From the NCBI RefSeq assembly GCF_025665335.1, contig NZ_CP106869.1, forward strand, positions 956,501 to 1,020,500: a stretch of 64,000 nt of DNA, in the 5' to 3' direction. Shown in pieces: positions 27,470 through 38,388 of this stretch. The stretch comes from Xanthomonas sp. AM6. Its GTDB lineage: Bacteria > Pseudomonadota > Gammaproteobacteria > Xanthomonadales > Xanthomonadaceae. The stretch's first letter is position 1; every line of letters begins with the position of its first letter. Below the pieces are notes generated by a model. That model had not been told where the DNA came from, made no database searches, and worked only from the letters and a program-made list of their open reading frames with translations. A program made the translations under genes and the position numbers.

Positions 27470-27939
27470 GGTGTGATGTCTTCTTGATGAGGAAATGAAG
27501 CGCGCCGGCACTCGACGGACGGCAAGGCTTGCGCGGGCGGTGCAGCGTGGTGCCGACCGCGGCCGATCCTCGGCCACGGTGCGGGCGCATCCGTCGGAAC
27601 AACGAGCCGCCCGCATGCATTAGCGGACGCGTCCGCCGGTTCTTTACAGCGATGTTGCGATCCTGCGACGGCGCATTCCCCTGAATACGCATGCGCCACC
27701 GGCAGCGCGGCGGCAGATCGGTGCGCAGCGCCGCGTCGGCCGGGCGGGGCCCGGCGCCGTTCGTGCGCCTCGCACGTCCCTCCCGTGAGCGTGCCGGGAC
27801 ACTGTAACTGCGTCGGTGGCGCCACGGACAGGGGACTAGTACCAATAGGTTATCTGCTTAGAAGCCGCTGCCGCGTACAAAGGCAGCATTCCGGGACCCG
27901 GGTCGGGTCTCCGGTCTATCCCGTTCCGGAGCGCTCTGC
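27470..27939. promoter_or_regulatory. Divergent regulatory region between porin and dctA
   Basis: This 470-bp gap has no credible gene. An imperfect inverted repeat TACC-AATA-GGTTA at about 27840-27852 lies 90 bp upstream of the dctA ATG, in a locally AT-richer stretch. It is a candidate operator for the LuxR-type regulator. No sigma-54 -24/-12 element was convincing. Confidence 0.4.
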
Positions 27940-29277
27940 ATGCATATCCCAACTTCCCCGGCCGACGGCCTCGTGCATCGGCATGTGCCGTTCTACCGGC
28001 AGCTGTATTTCCAGGTGGTGGTCGCCATCGTGCTCGGCGCGCTGCTCGGCCACTTCGAGCCGGCCTTCGCCGAGAAGCTCAAGCCGCTGGGCGACGCCTT
28101 CATCAAGCTGGTGAAGATGATCATCGCGCCGGTGATCTTCCTGACCATCGTCACCGGCATCGCCGGCATGACCCACCTGAAGACCGTCGGCCGCGTCTTC
28201 GTCAAGGCGATGGTGTACTTCCTGTTCTTCTCCACGCTGGCGCTGGTGGTCGGCATGGTCGTCGCGCACGTGGTGCAGCCGGGCGCGGGCATGAACATCA
28301 ATCCGGCCGACCTGGACCAGAGCGCGGTGCACAGCTACGTGGAGAAGTCGCACGAGCTGACCCTGGTCGGCTTCCTGATGGACATCATCCCGAAGACGCT
28401 GCTCAGCCCGTTCGTCGGCGACAACATCCTGCAGGTGCTGTTCGTGGCGGTGCTGTTCGGCGTGTCGCTGGCGCTGGTCGGCGAGCGCGGCAGGCCGGTG
28501 CTGAACCTGCTGGAGGCGCTGGTCGCGCCGGTGTTCAAGCTGGTGCACATCCTGATGCGGGCCGCGCCGATCGGTGCGTTCGGCGCGATCGCCTTCACCA
28601 TCGGCAAGTACGGCGTGGAGTCGCTGATCAACCTGGCCTGGCTGGTGGGCTCGTTTTACGTGACCGCGCTGCTGTTCGTGCTGGTGATCCTGGGCGCGGT
28701 GGCGCGCCTGTGCGGCTTCTCGATCTTCAAGCTGATCCGCTACCTGAAGGCCGAACTGCTGCTGGTGCTGGGCACGTCCTCGTCCGAGTCGGCGCTGCCG
28801 TCGCTGATGGAGAAGATGGAGAAGGCCGGCTGCGAGAAGTCGGTGGTCGGCCTGGTGGTCCCGACCGGCTATTCGTTCAACCTGGACGGCACCAACATCT
28901 ACATGACCCTGGCCGCGCTGTTCATCGCCCAGGCCACCAACACCGAGCTGACCCTGGGCCACCAGATCGCGCTGCTGCTGGTGGCGATGCTCAGCTCCAA
29001 GGGCGCGGCCGGCGTGACCGGCGCCGGCTTCATCACCCTGGCGGCGACGCTGGCGGTGGTGCCGGAGGTGCCGGTGGCGGGCATGGCGCTGATCCTGGGC
29101 GTGGACCGCTTCATGAGCGAATGCCGCTCGCTGACCAACTTCATCGGCAACGCGGTGGCCACCGTGGTGGTCTCGCGCTGGGAGAACGCGCTGGACCGCG
29201 ACCGCCTGCGCATCGCCCTGGACGGCGGCGAAGACGCGCTGCCGGCCGTCGCCGCCGAGCCTGCCGCGATCCGCTGA
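27940..29277 (+). CDS. dctA: C4-dicarboxylate:proton/cation symporter
   Basis: DctA imports succinate, fumarate, malate and aspartate across the inner membrane. The 445-residue protein belongs to the glutamate/dicarboxylate symporter family. It has the serine-rich re-entrant loop [12 protein letters not shown] (about 275-286) and the transport-domain motifs [12 protein letters not shown] and [13 protein letters not shown]. It also has the substrate-binding segment [18 protein letters not shown] near the C-terminus. Length and motifs are complete. It is divergent from a porin and followed 150 bp later by malic enzyme, so uptake and first metabolic step are neighbours. Confidence 0.96.
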   Translation: MHIPTSPADGLVHRHVPFYRQLYFQVVVAIVLGALLGHFEPAFAEKLKPLGDAFIKLVKMIIAPVIFLTIVTGIAGMTHLKTVGRVFVKAMVYFLFFSTLALVVGMVVAHVVQPGAGMNINPADLDQSAVHSYVEKSHELTLVGFLMDIIPKTLLSPFVGDNILQVLFVAVLFGVSLALVGERGRPVLNLLEALVAPVFKLVHILMRAAPIGAFGAIAFTIGKYGVESLINLAWLVGSFYVTALLFVLVILGAVARLCGFSIFKLIRYLKAELLLVLGTSSSESALPSLMEKMEKAGCEKSVVGLVVPTGYSFNLDGTNIYMTLAALFIAQATNTELTLGHQIALLLVAMLSSKGAAGVTGAGFITLAATLAVVPEVPVAGMALILGVDRFMSECRSLTNFIGNAVATVVVSRWENALDRDRLRIALDGGEDALPAVAAEPAAIR

Positions 29278-29382
29278 GTTCCATGACCCTGCGCGCGCGC
29301 CGGCCCCGCCGGCGCGTCGCGTTTTCCGGCACCGGCCTGCGCGGCGACAGCCGCAAGACAGGCTCGGCCCTGGCCCAGAGGG

Positions 29383-29388
29383 TAGAAT
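29383..29388 (+). promoter_or_regulatory. Candidate -10 box TAGAAT for maeB
   Basis: TAGAAT lies 36 bp upstream of the maeB ATG, which would give a leader of about 30 bases. The same hexamer is seen before rsgA (12277), the zinc-finger gene (32578) and the last gene (61984). No matching -35 box is obvious. Confidence 0.4.
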
Positions 29389-29424
29389 CCTGGGTCCTCG
29401 CGCCTTTCGACCACAGAAGCCTCG

Positions 29425-31719
<2,295 letters not shown>

Positions 31720-32161
31720 GCGAGCGCGTCGGGCGTTCGGTGCGAAGGCGCGCAGCCCATGGCGGTTGCGCGCGGAGGCCGGCGATCCCATGCAGGCGGC
31801 GTGTGCGGCGTCTGTCTGCGGCGAATGCCCCGGTGCCACACGTCGGGCGTTGCCGTCGCTGCAGGACTACGGCCATCGAGATCGCTGCGGCGATCGGCGG
31901 CGAGCGGCTGTGCGCAGGGTGGCGAAGCGCTGGGCTCCGATCGAGCGCGTCGTCGGCCGGGGGCGAGGGGAGGCCGATCGGCGCATGGCCGACAGGCGTC
32001 GCACAGACGCATCCCTTGCGCGCCATCGGCGCGCGCCGCATGAACGATTTAGCGGCCGGTGCGGGATGTCCGCGATTGGCCGGCCAGGCAGGGCGCCATG
32101 ACGGCGCCCGCCGCGCGGTTTGCGCAGGATCGAACGCGGCGCCAGCGGCGCCGCGGAACTC
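31720..32161. other. Intergenic region without recognisable gene
   Basis: I see no gene, repeat or terminator in these 440 bp. The open frames here lack ribosome binding sites and have the composition expected of unconstrained high-GC DNA. The region separates maeB from a convergent small regulator gene. Confidence 0.6.
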
Positions 32162-32422
32162 TCAGGCCAGGCGCTTGCCTGCCGGCAGCGGCAGGCTTTC
32201 GTGGTCGCCCTGGTTCAGCTTGGACGGCTTGCCGGTCAGCAGCACGTAGGCATCGACGCCGGTAAGTTCGGCGATCTTCAGCAAATGCCGGGCATTGGGG
32301 ACGGAACGATTGTTCTCCCAGTGACCCAGGGTGCTGTGCGCCACGCCGAGCAAGGCAGCCAGCTCGCGCAGCGTGAAACCGGCATTGCGCCGCGCCTGCA
32401 TCAATCGCACACCTATATCCAC
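32162..32422 (-). CDS. Small XRE-family DNA-binding protein
   Basis: This 86-residue protein is essentially one helix-turn-helix domain. The segment FTLRELAALLGVAHSTLGHW matches the XRE/Cro fold (about residues 6-60), with a short tail. I place the start at a GTG (32422) preceded by GAGG six bases upstream. A longer ATG frame to 32467 lacks a site. Its targets are unknown. It stands alone between maeB (convergent) and a zinc-finger gene (divergent). A cellular regulator is more likely than a toxin-antitoxin part, since no partner gene is adjacent. Confidence 0.8.
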   Translation of the reverse strand: MDIGVRLMQARRNAGFTLRELAALLGVAHSTLGHWENNRSVPNARHLLKIAELTGVDAYVLLTGKPSKLNQGDHESLPLPAGKRLA

Positions 32423-32614
32423 GGGACACCTCAGAGCGGCAGGTTTGCGCCGCGTGTCCCCGAGCATAGTGGATGTCGTCGCCTGGCATCAAGCCGATAC
32501 CTGCGGGACAGGCCTGGGCCAGGGCCGCCGACGCCATGCGCCGCTCCGGGCCCGGTCCGGCGCGCGGGACGGGCTGCTAGAATTCGCTGTCCCCTCCCGC
32601 CGTGCCACACCGCC

Positions 32615-32812
32615 ATGAGCCATACCGCCACCGCGCCCGCCAATGCAGAGAAGCGCTACACCGTGCACCGCGCCGACCTGCCGCTGAGCTGCCCGACGCC
32701 GGAGATGGCGTTGTGGAACTCGCACCCGCGGGTCTACCTGCCGGTGGAGGAAGAACCCAGCAACGAGGCCAAGTGCCCGTACTGCGGCGCGGTCTTCGTG
32801 CTGGTCGACTGA
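32615..32812 (+). CDS. Small zinc-finger domain protein (NDUFS6-like fold)
   Basis: This 65-residue protein has four spaced metal ligands, Cys26, His37, Cys54 and Cys57 (KCPYCGAVF). This is the pattern of the zinc-finger family related to the mitochondrial complex I subunit NDUFS6. Such proteins are widespread in proteobacteria and are usually annotated only by the domain. TAGAAT 31 bp upstream of the ATG is a candidate -10 box. The gene is 11 bp upstream of the glycosyltransferase and probably leads a short operon with it and the O-antigen ligase. Confidence 0.85.
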   Translation: MSHTATAPANAEKRYTVHRADLPLSCPTPEMALWNSHPRVYLPVEEEPSNEAKCPYCGAVFVLVD

Positions 32813-32823
32813 CCGCCGGCGCG

Positions 32824-33936
32824 ATGCACCGCCTGACCGTGGTGCAACTGCTGCCGGCGCTGGAATCCGGCGGCGTCGAACGCTCGACCCTGGAAATCGC
32901 CGCGGCGCTGGTCGCGGCCGGGCACCGCGCGCTGGTGGTGTCGGCCGGCGGCCGCCTGCTGCCGGCGCTGGCGGCGACCGGCGCCGAGCACGTCGCGCTG
33001 GACATCGGCCGCAAGTCGCTGCTGACCCTGCGCCACGTGCCGGCACTGCGCCGGCTGTTCGTACGCGAGCGGGTGGACATCGTGCATGCGCGCTCGCGGC
33101 TGCCGGCCTGGCTGGGCTGGCATGCGCTGCGCGGGCTGCCGCAGGCGCAGCGGCCGCGCTTCGTCAGCACCGTGCACGGGCTCAATTCGCCGAGCCGCTA
33201 CAGCGCGATCATGGCCCGCGGCGAGCGGGTGATCTGCGTGTCGGCCACGGTGCGCGACTACGTGCTGCGCCACTACCCGCGGACCGACCCGGCGCGGCTG
33301 CGGGTGATCCCGCGCGGCATCGACCCGGCGCAGTTCCCTCGCCGTGCGCAGCCCGATCCCGCCGCGCGTGCCTGGGCCGCGACCCAGGCGCCGGCCACGG
33401 CCGGCCGCGGCCCGCTGCTGCTGCTGCCCGGGCGCGGCACCCGGCTCAAGGGCCACGCCGACGCGCTGCGCCTGCTCGCCGCGCTGCGCGCCGACGGCAG
33501 CGACGCGCGGCTGTGGCTGCCCGGCGCGCGCGAGGCCGGGCGCGCGGCCTACGTGCAGGAACTGGAGGCCGAGGCCGCCGCGCTGGGCATCGCCGAGGCC
33601 GTCGCGTTCACCGCGCCGACCGCGCGCATCGCCGACGCCTATGCGGCCAGCGACCTGGTGCTGCAGCTGTCGCGCAAGCCGGAAGCGTTCGGGCGCACCG
33701 TGGTCGAGGCGCTGGCGGTAGGACGGCCGGTGCTGGGCTGGGCGCACGGCGGCGCCGGCGAACTGCTGGCGCAGCTGCAGCCCGACGGCGCGGTGCCGGC
33801 CTTCGATCCGGCGGCGCTGCACGCCGCCGCGGCGCGCCTGCTGGCGCAGCCGCCGCTGCCGCCGGCGCAGATTCCCTACACGCTGCAGGCCATGCAGCGC
33901 GCGACCCTGGCCGTGTATGACGAACTCCGCAGCTGA
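32824..33936 (+). CDS. GT4-type glycosyltransferase, LPS-linked
   Basis: This 370-residue protein is a GT-B glycosyltransferase. The N-terminal half has the glycine-rich start LLPALESGGVERST. The C-terminal half has the EX7E-like segment PEAFGRTVVEALAVGRPV that binds the sugar nucleotide. The stretch VIPRGIDPAQF is the usual linker of GT4 enzymes. The acceptor and sugar are unknown. The gene overlaps the O-antigen ligase by 20 bp and lies near lpxL and waaA, so a lipopolysaccharide core role is likely. Confidence 0.88.
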   Translation: MHRLTVVQLLPALESGGVERSTLEIAAALVAAGHRALVVSAGGRLLPALAATGAEHVALDIGRKSLLTLRHVPALRRLFVRERVDIVHARSRLPAWLGWHALRGLPQAQRPRFVSTVHGLNSPSRYSAIMARGERVICVSATVRDYVLRHYPRTDPARLRVIPRGIDPAQFPRRAQPDPAARAWAATQAPATAGRGPLLLLPGRGTRLKGHADALRLLAALRADGSDARLWLPGAREAGRAAYVQELEAEAAALGIAEAVAFTAPTARIADAYAASDLVLQLSRKPEAFGRTVVEALAVGRPVLGWAHGGAGELLAQLQPDGAVPAFDPAALHAAAARLLAQPPLPPAQIPYTLQAMQRATLAVYDELRS

Positions 33937-35272
33937 TTCCTCCCTGCTGGCGCCGCTGACCCCGGCGCGCAACGAGCGCTGGGCGCCGGTGTGGGTGCTG
34001 GCGTTCGTGGCGCTGTGGCCGGCGCCGGGCCTGGCCGCGGGGGTGCTGGCGCTGGGCGCGCTGGTGACCCTGGCGCGATTGCTGCACAGCCGTTTCCGTG
34101 GCGGCGCCAGCCTGCTCAGCGGCCCGGCGTGGGCGCTGACCACGCTGCTGTTCCTGACCTACTGGCTGCCGCAGCCGCTGTCGGCGCTGGACGCGGTGGA
34201 CGTGCCGCTGGCGCTGCGCGAATCGGCGGTGGACCTGCGTTTCCTGCCGTTCCTGTGGCTGGTGGCGATGGCGGTGGCGACGCCGCGCGGCCGCCGCACT
34301 ACCTTCAACGGCCTGGCGTTCATCGCCGCGATCTGGACCGCGGATGCGCTGGCGCAGGCGCTGTTCGGCAGCAGCCCGTTGTTCTGGTCGATGGACCAGC
34401 TGAAGTGGGCGATCAGCCACCACGGCCTGTGCACGCCGCAGGAGATCGCGCTGGCCGACCGCCTCAGCGGCGTGTTCGGGCCGTGCAACCTCAAGTTCGG
34501 CCAGGTCCTGGCCAGCCTGTCGCCGTTCCTGCTGTTCCTGGCCGGGCGCCGCGGCGGCGCCTGGGGCTGGCTGCTGGCCGCCGCGGCGGTGGGCGTGGTG
34601 CTGGTGCTGGCCGGGTCGCGCGCCTCGTGGATCACCTACGCGCTGGTGCTGCTGCTGTCCGGGCGGCGGCTGCTGGGCATGCGCCGGCTGCTGGCGCTGG
34701 GCGTGGCCGCGGTGCTGGTCGCCGGCGTGCTCGGCGCGCTCTCGCCACAGGTGCGCGAACGCTTCGCCCGCACCACGCTGGCGCTGAGCGGGCGCCCGGC
34801 CGATCTCGATGCGGCGCTGGCCGGGCGCACCCGGATCTGGAACGCCTCCTGGTGCATGATCCGCCAGCATCCGCTCAACGGCGTGGGCGTGCGCGGCTTC
34901 CGCGAAGCCTATGTCGCCTGCGACCCGGACCCTGCGCGCGGCGGCGCCTGGGGCCGCGAGCCGGCCTTCCATGCCCACCAGATCGTGCTGGAAGTGCTCA
35001 GCGAGACCGGCGCGATCGGTCTGCTGCTGTGGCTGGCCGGTGCCGCGCAGGCCTGGCGCGCGTGGCGCTACGCCTCGCCGCAGGCGCGCGAACGGGCGCG
35101 GCCGGCGATGCTGGCGCTGCTGGCGACGGTGTTCCCGTTCAACACCCACCTGGCGTTCTACTCGTCGTTCTGGGGCTCGCTGGCGCTGATGCTGGTCGGG
35201 CTCTATGCCGGTGCGCTGCTGGCGGAGGACGACGGCGACGCTGCGCCGGCAGATTCGCCGACGCCGGCCTGA
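33917..35272 (+). CDS. O-antigen ligase family membrane protein (WaaL/Wzy_C type)
   Basis: This 451-residue polytopic inner-membrane protein has about 11-12 hydrophobic helices. A large periplasmic loop (about 270-350) includes GRTRIWNASWCMIRQHPLNG, followed by FHAHQIVLEVLSETG. The R-x3-L-like and H-x-H-N-like pattern of this loop is what places it in the O-antigen ligase/polymerase superfamily. It would join O-antigen to lipid A-core. Polymerase activity cannot be excluded from sequence alone. It begins inside the glycosyltransferase gene. Confidence 0.85.
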   Translation: MTNSAADSSLLAPLTPARNERWAPVWVLAFVALWPAPGLAAGVLALGALVTLARLLHSRFRGGASLLSGPAWALTTLLFLTYWLPQPLSALDAVDVPLALRESAVDLRFLPFLWLVAMAVATPRGRRTTFNGLAFIAAIWTADALAQALFGSSPLFWSMDQLKWAISHHGLCTPQEIALADRLSGVFGPCNLKFGQVLASLSPFLLFLAGRRGGAWGWLLAAAAVGVVLVLAGSRASWITYALVLLLSGRRLLGMRRLLALGVAAVLVAGVLGALSPQVRERFARTTLALSGRPADLDAALAGRTRIWNASWCMIRQHPLNGVGVRGFREAYVACDPDPARGGAWGREPAFHAHQIVLEVLSETGAIGLLLWLAGAAQAWRAWRYASPQARERARPAMLALLATVFPFNTHLAFYSSFWGSLALMLVGLYAGALLAEDDGDAAPADSPTPA

Positions 35273-35336
35273 TCGCCGCGCGCGCGTCGCGGCAGCGGCG
35301 CACGCTGGCGAACGCTGCAGGGGCGTGCGACGCGGG

Positions 35337-35475
35337 TCGCGAGGCTGCGCCCGTCCCCGCATCCGGCCCTGCAGGCCACATTCTCCCGAAAAGGACCATG
35401 GTCCCGATCGAAGACGGGGAACAGCCGGCTTAGCCCCGCTCCCCTCGGGAGAGGGTTGGGGCGAGGGTACGGCGC
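35337..35475. repeat. Dispersed intergenic repeat, copy 2
   Basis: Block A (about 35337-35403) and block B (about 35430-35475) match, on the opposite strand, the blocks at 23189-23256 and 23279-23335, but in swapped order. They lie in the gap between the convergent O-antigen ligase and lpxL genes. The remaining sequence to 35563 holds no gene. Confidence 0.75.
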
Positions 35476-35563
35476 AAAGCGTCCCGCTGTATTCGGGTGC
35501 GCAAGGCTGCGCCGGAACTACCGCTCATCCGCACCGCAGATCGGCGCGCCGCGCATCCGTCGC

Positions 35564-36508
35564 TCAATCGCGCGCATAGAACGTGCTGCGGCCATCGGGC
35601 TGGCGCTTGAAGCGGCGGTGGATCCACAGGTACTGCGCCGGCGCCTCGCGCACCATCGCCTCGATCGCGGCATTGACCCGCGCGGTGTCGGCGATCATGT
35701 CCTGCGACGGAAAATCCTCCAGCGGCGGGGCGATGCGCAGCACGTAGTCGGCGCCTTCGCGGCGGTGGAAGTACGGCACCACCGCGCAGCCGGTCAGCCG
35801 CGCCAGCTGGTGGGTGGCGGTGATGGTGGAGGCGGGCATGCCGAAGAACGGCACGAACACGGTGTCCTTGCCGCGCATGTCCTGGTCCGGCGCGTACCAC
35901 AGGAAGCCGCCGCGCTTGAGGTGGCGCACGCTGCCGCGCAGGTCCTCGTTGGCGAACATGGCGATGGCGTAGCGCAGGCGGCCGCGCTTGACCGCCCATT
36001 CGAACACCGGGTTGCGGTGGCGGCGGTACATGCCGGCCAGCGGCACGTACTGGCACAGCAGCCGCCCGCACATCTCCAGGGTCATGAAATGGCCCGATAC
36101 CAGCAGCACGCCGCGGCCCTGCGCCTGCAGCGCGTGCAGGTGCTCCAGGCCCTCGATGCGGGTGCGGCGGCGGATCGGGGCGATGCTGCCCCACCAGGCG
36201 CGCGCGAACTCGAACACGCCCACGCCCAGCGCATCGAAGCTGTCGCGCAGCAGGCGCGCGCGCCAGGCCTCGCTCTGCTTGGGGAAGCACAGCTTCAGGT
36301 TCACTTCGGCGGCGTGGCGGCGGGTGCCGGCCAGGCGCAGCGCGATCCAGCCGACGCCGCGGCCGAGCGCGCGCTGCAGCAGCCACGGCAGCCGTGCCAG
36401 GGCCACGGCGATGCCGAGCAGCGCCCAGGTCGGCCAGTGCCGCGGCGAGCGCGGTGGCGGTGCGGCGGTGGTGGCGGCGGCCGGAAGGGCGGGGGAGGGA
36501 TCGGACAT
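35564..36508 (-). CDS. lpxL: Lipid A biosynthesis late acyltransferase, LpxL family
   Basis: This 314-residue inner-membrane enzyme transfers a secondary acyl chain to Kdo2-lipid A. The catalytic H-x4-E motif is His140-Glu145 in GHFMTLEMCGR. Other family segments are MYRRHRNPVFEW and WYAPDQDMRGKDTVFVPFFG. One N-terminal membrane anchor (about 27-50) follows a proline-rich cytoplasmic leader. It is divergent from waaA, which makes the Kdo-bearing acceptor. Specificity for lauroyl or another chain cannot be read, so it could also be an LpxM-type enzyme. Confidence 0.9.
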   Translation of the reverse strand: MSDPSPALPAAATTAAPPPRSPRHWPTWALLGIAVALARLPWLLQRALGRGVGWIALRLAGTRRHAAEVNLKLCFPKQSEAWRARLLRDSFDALGVGVFEFARAWWGSIAPIRRRTRIEGLEHLHALQAQGRGVLLVSGHFMTLEMCGRLLCQYVPLAGMYRRHRNPVFEWAVKRGRLRYAIAMFANEDLRGSVRHLKRGGFLWYAPDQDMRGKDTVFVPFFGMPASTITATHQLARLTGCAVVPYFHRREGADYVLRIAPPLEDFPSQDMIADTARVNAAIEAMVREAPAQYLWIHRRFKRQPDGRSTFYARD

Positions 36509-36616
36509 GCGCCAAGTTTAGCCGGGCGCGGGCAAGCCGGCGTCTGCGCGGTAGCGCGCTGCCGCCGACAGGCGATGGCGGCCGCGATCGTCTGCCGCCT
36601 GCGCGGCGCAACCGGC

Positions 36617-36622
36617 TATGCT
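36617..36622 (+). promoter_or_regulatory. -10-like TATGCT six bases before the waaA ATG
   Basis: TATGCT ends six bases before the waaA start codon, and no ribosome binding site lies between. As with rsgA, this predicts a leaderless transcript. Confidence 0.45.
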
Positions 36623-36628
36623 TTCGCG

Positions 36629-37948
36629 ATGCGCAACGATTTCATCGAGCGGCTGCTGCGCGGCCTGTACTCGGCCGTGCTGTACATGCTGCTGCCGGTC
36701 ACCGTCTATCACCTGGTCTGGCGCGGGTTCCGCGTGCGCCAGTACTTCCAGCGCTGGGACGAGCGCTACGCCTCGTACCCGCAAGCGCGCGGGCGGCCGC
36801 GGGTGTGGCTGCACGCGGTGTCGGTGGGCGAGGTCAACGTCGCCGCGCCGGTGGTCAACGCGCTGCGCGCGCAGCGCCCGGACATCCGCTGGGTGATCAC
36901 CACCATCACCCCGACCGGGTCCGAGCGGGTGCGCGCGCTGTGGGGCGATGCGCTGGACCACGTGTACCTGCCGTACGACGTGCCCGGCAGCGTCGGCCGC
37001 TTCCTGCAGCATTTCCGCCCCAGCCTGGCGCTGATCCTGGAGACCGAGCTGTGGCCGAACATGCTGTTCGGCTGCCGCGACCGCGACATCCCGGTATACG
37101 TGCTCAACGCGCGGCTGTCGGCGCGCTCGCTGCGCGGCTACCGCCTGTTGCGGCCGCTGATCGGGCGCGCCCTGCGCACCGTCACCTGCGTGGCCGCGCA
37201 GTCGCAGGCCGACGCCGAACGCTTCATCGAGCTCGGCGCGCGGCCGCAGCAGGTGCGCGCGCTGGGCAACCTGAAGTTCGATATCGACGTGCCCGGGCAC
37301 CTGCCGGAGTTCGTCGCCGCGTTCGCAGAGCGCGTGGCGCCGACGCGGCCGGTGTGGATCGCCGCCAGCACCCACGAGGGCGAGGAGGCGGCGGTGATCG
37401 AGATGCACCGGCAGCTGCGCCGGCAGTGGCCGGACCTGCTGCTGCTGTGGGCGCCGCGCCATCCCGAACGCTTCGCCAAGGTCGAGACGCTGGCGCGCGA
37501 CCAGGGCTGGCGGGTGGCCACGCGCCGCCAGCAGCAGTGGCCCGGCGGCGAGGACGACGTGTTCGTGATCGATACGCTGGGCGAACTGATGGCGTTCTAC
37601 GCCTGCGCCCGGGTCGCCTTCGTCGGCGGCAGCCTGCAACCGATCGGCGGGCACAACCTGCTGGAACCGGCCGCGGTCGGCACGCCGTCGGTGAGCGGGC
37701 CGCACCTGCACAATTTCGCCGACATCTCGCGGCGCATGCGCGAGGCCGGCGCGGTGGCGATCTGCGAGGACGCCGCGGCGGTGTGCGCGGCGCTGCGCGA
37801 GCTGCTCGGCGATGCGGCCGCGCGCGCGCGCATGGCCGAGGCCGGCTGCGCGCTGGTCGCCAACGGCCGCGGCGCGCTGCAGCGGGCGCTGCAGCTGATC
37901 GCGCGCGACCTGCCGCCGGTGGCCCACGAGCTGCCGCCGGGCGAATAG
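36629..37948 (+). CDS. waaA: Kdo transferase
   Basis: WaaA adds 3-deoxy-D-manno-octulosonic acid to lipid IVA. The 439-residue GT30 enzyme has an N-terminal membrane anchor (about 10-30) and the catalytic Glu68 in HAVSVGEVN. Acceptor-side ITTITPTGSERV and the nucleotide-binding C-terminal half with VGGSLQPIGGHNLLEPAAVG are also present. Length and motifs agree with the family. Whether it transfers one or two Kdo residues is not evident. It is divergent from lpxL. Confidence 0.95.
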   Translation: MRNDFIERLLRGLYSAVLYMLLPVTVYHLVWRGFRVRQYFQRWDERYASYPQARGRPRVWLHAVSVGEVNVAAPVVNALRAQRPDIRWVITTITPTGSERVRALWGDALDHVYLPYDVPGSVGRFLQHFRPSLALILETELWPNMLFGCRDRDIPVYVLNARLSARSLRGYRLLRPLIGRALRTVTCVAAQSQADAERFIELGARPQQVRALGNLKFDIDVPGHLPEFVAAFAERVAPTRPVWIAASTHEGEEAAVIEMHRQLRRQWPDLLLLWAPRHPERFAKVETLARDQGWRVATRRQQQWPGGEDDVFVIDTLGELMAFYACARVAFVGGSLQPIGGHNLLEPAAVGTPSVSGPHLHNFADISRRMREAGAVAICEDAAAVCAALRELLGDAAARARMAEAGCALVANGRGALQRALQLIARDLPPVAHELPPGE

Positions 37949-37994
37949 GCGTTCCGGCCGCTCGGGATCTGCGGTGTAGGGGTGTTTCCGGCTG

Positions 37995-38022
37995 TTGTAG
38001 GAGCGACTTCAGTCGCGACGGG
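37995..38022. repeat. Xanthomonas-type palindromic element GTAGGAGCGACT-TC-AGTCGC
   Basis: GTAGGAG is followed by a short stem GCGACT-TC-AGTCGC and a G-rich end. This matches the REP-like GTAGGAGCGGCTTCAGCCGC elements common in Xanthomonas and Stenotrophomonas. It lies 47 bp after the waaA stop. Confidence 0.75.
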
Positions 38023-38109
38023 CCGTACCCGCGGGGCCAGACCTGCCCGATGAGCCGAGCATCCGCAGCCTCTTCCAACAGCGGCCGCATCGCACCGGCC
38101 CACACGTGC

Positions 38110-38360
38110 GCAGCATCACGCAGATGCACGTTCTACCAGCGGGCGAACAAGGCGTTGCAATCGGGCGCGCAGCGGCATCCGTGATACCAGCCCCAATGCA
38201 AACGGCGGACCCGAACCGCCGCCCTTCGCAGCGTCACGCAGAGGCAGCTTTGCCGGCGAGCGAGCCGGCGTTGCGATGGGCCGTTGCGATCGGGCGCTCG
38301 AAAGCGGCAGCGGCGACAACCGCGCCCAAGCAAAACGGCGGACCCGAAGGCCCGCCGTTC
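38110..38360. repeat. Degenerate tandem duplication carrying two tolC terminator hairpins
   Basis: Two related blocks begin GCAGCATCACGCAGAT (38110) and GCAGCGTCACGCAGAG (38228). Each ends in an AACGGCGG-acccgaa-CCGCCG hairpin (38203-38221 and 38334-38359). A third beginning appears at 38361. The blocks fill the gap between waaA and tolC, where I see no gene. Confidence 0.7.
38332..38359 (-). terminator. Intrinsic terminator after tolC
   Basis: On the minus strand an 11-bp stem AACGGCGGGCC (one G-U pair) closes a TTCG tetraloop and is followed by TTTTGC, 30 bp after the tolC stop. A weaker copy at 38203-38221 could act as backup. Confidence 0.85.
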
Positions 38361-38388
38361 GCGGTATCGCACAGACGCCGGCGCGGCG

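Noticed and set aside
36502-36628. Extension of waaA upstream to 35456
   Set aside because: The upstream frame covers lpxL in antisense and the WaaA membrane anchor begins at the chosen ATG.
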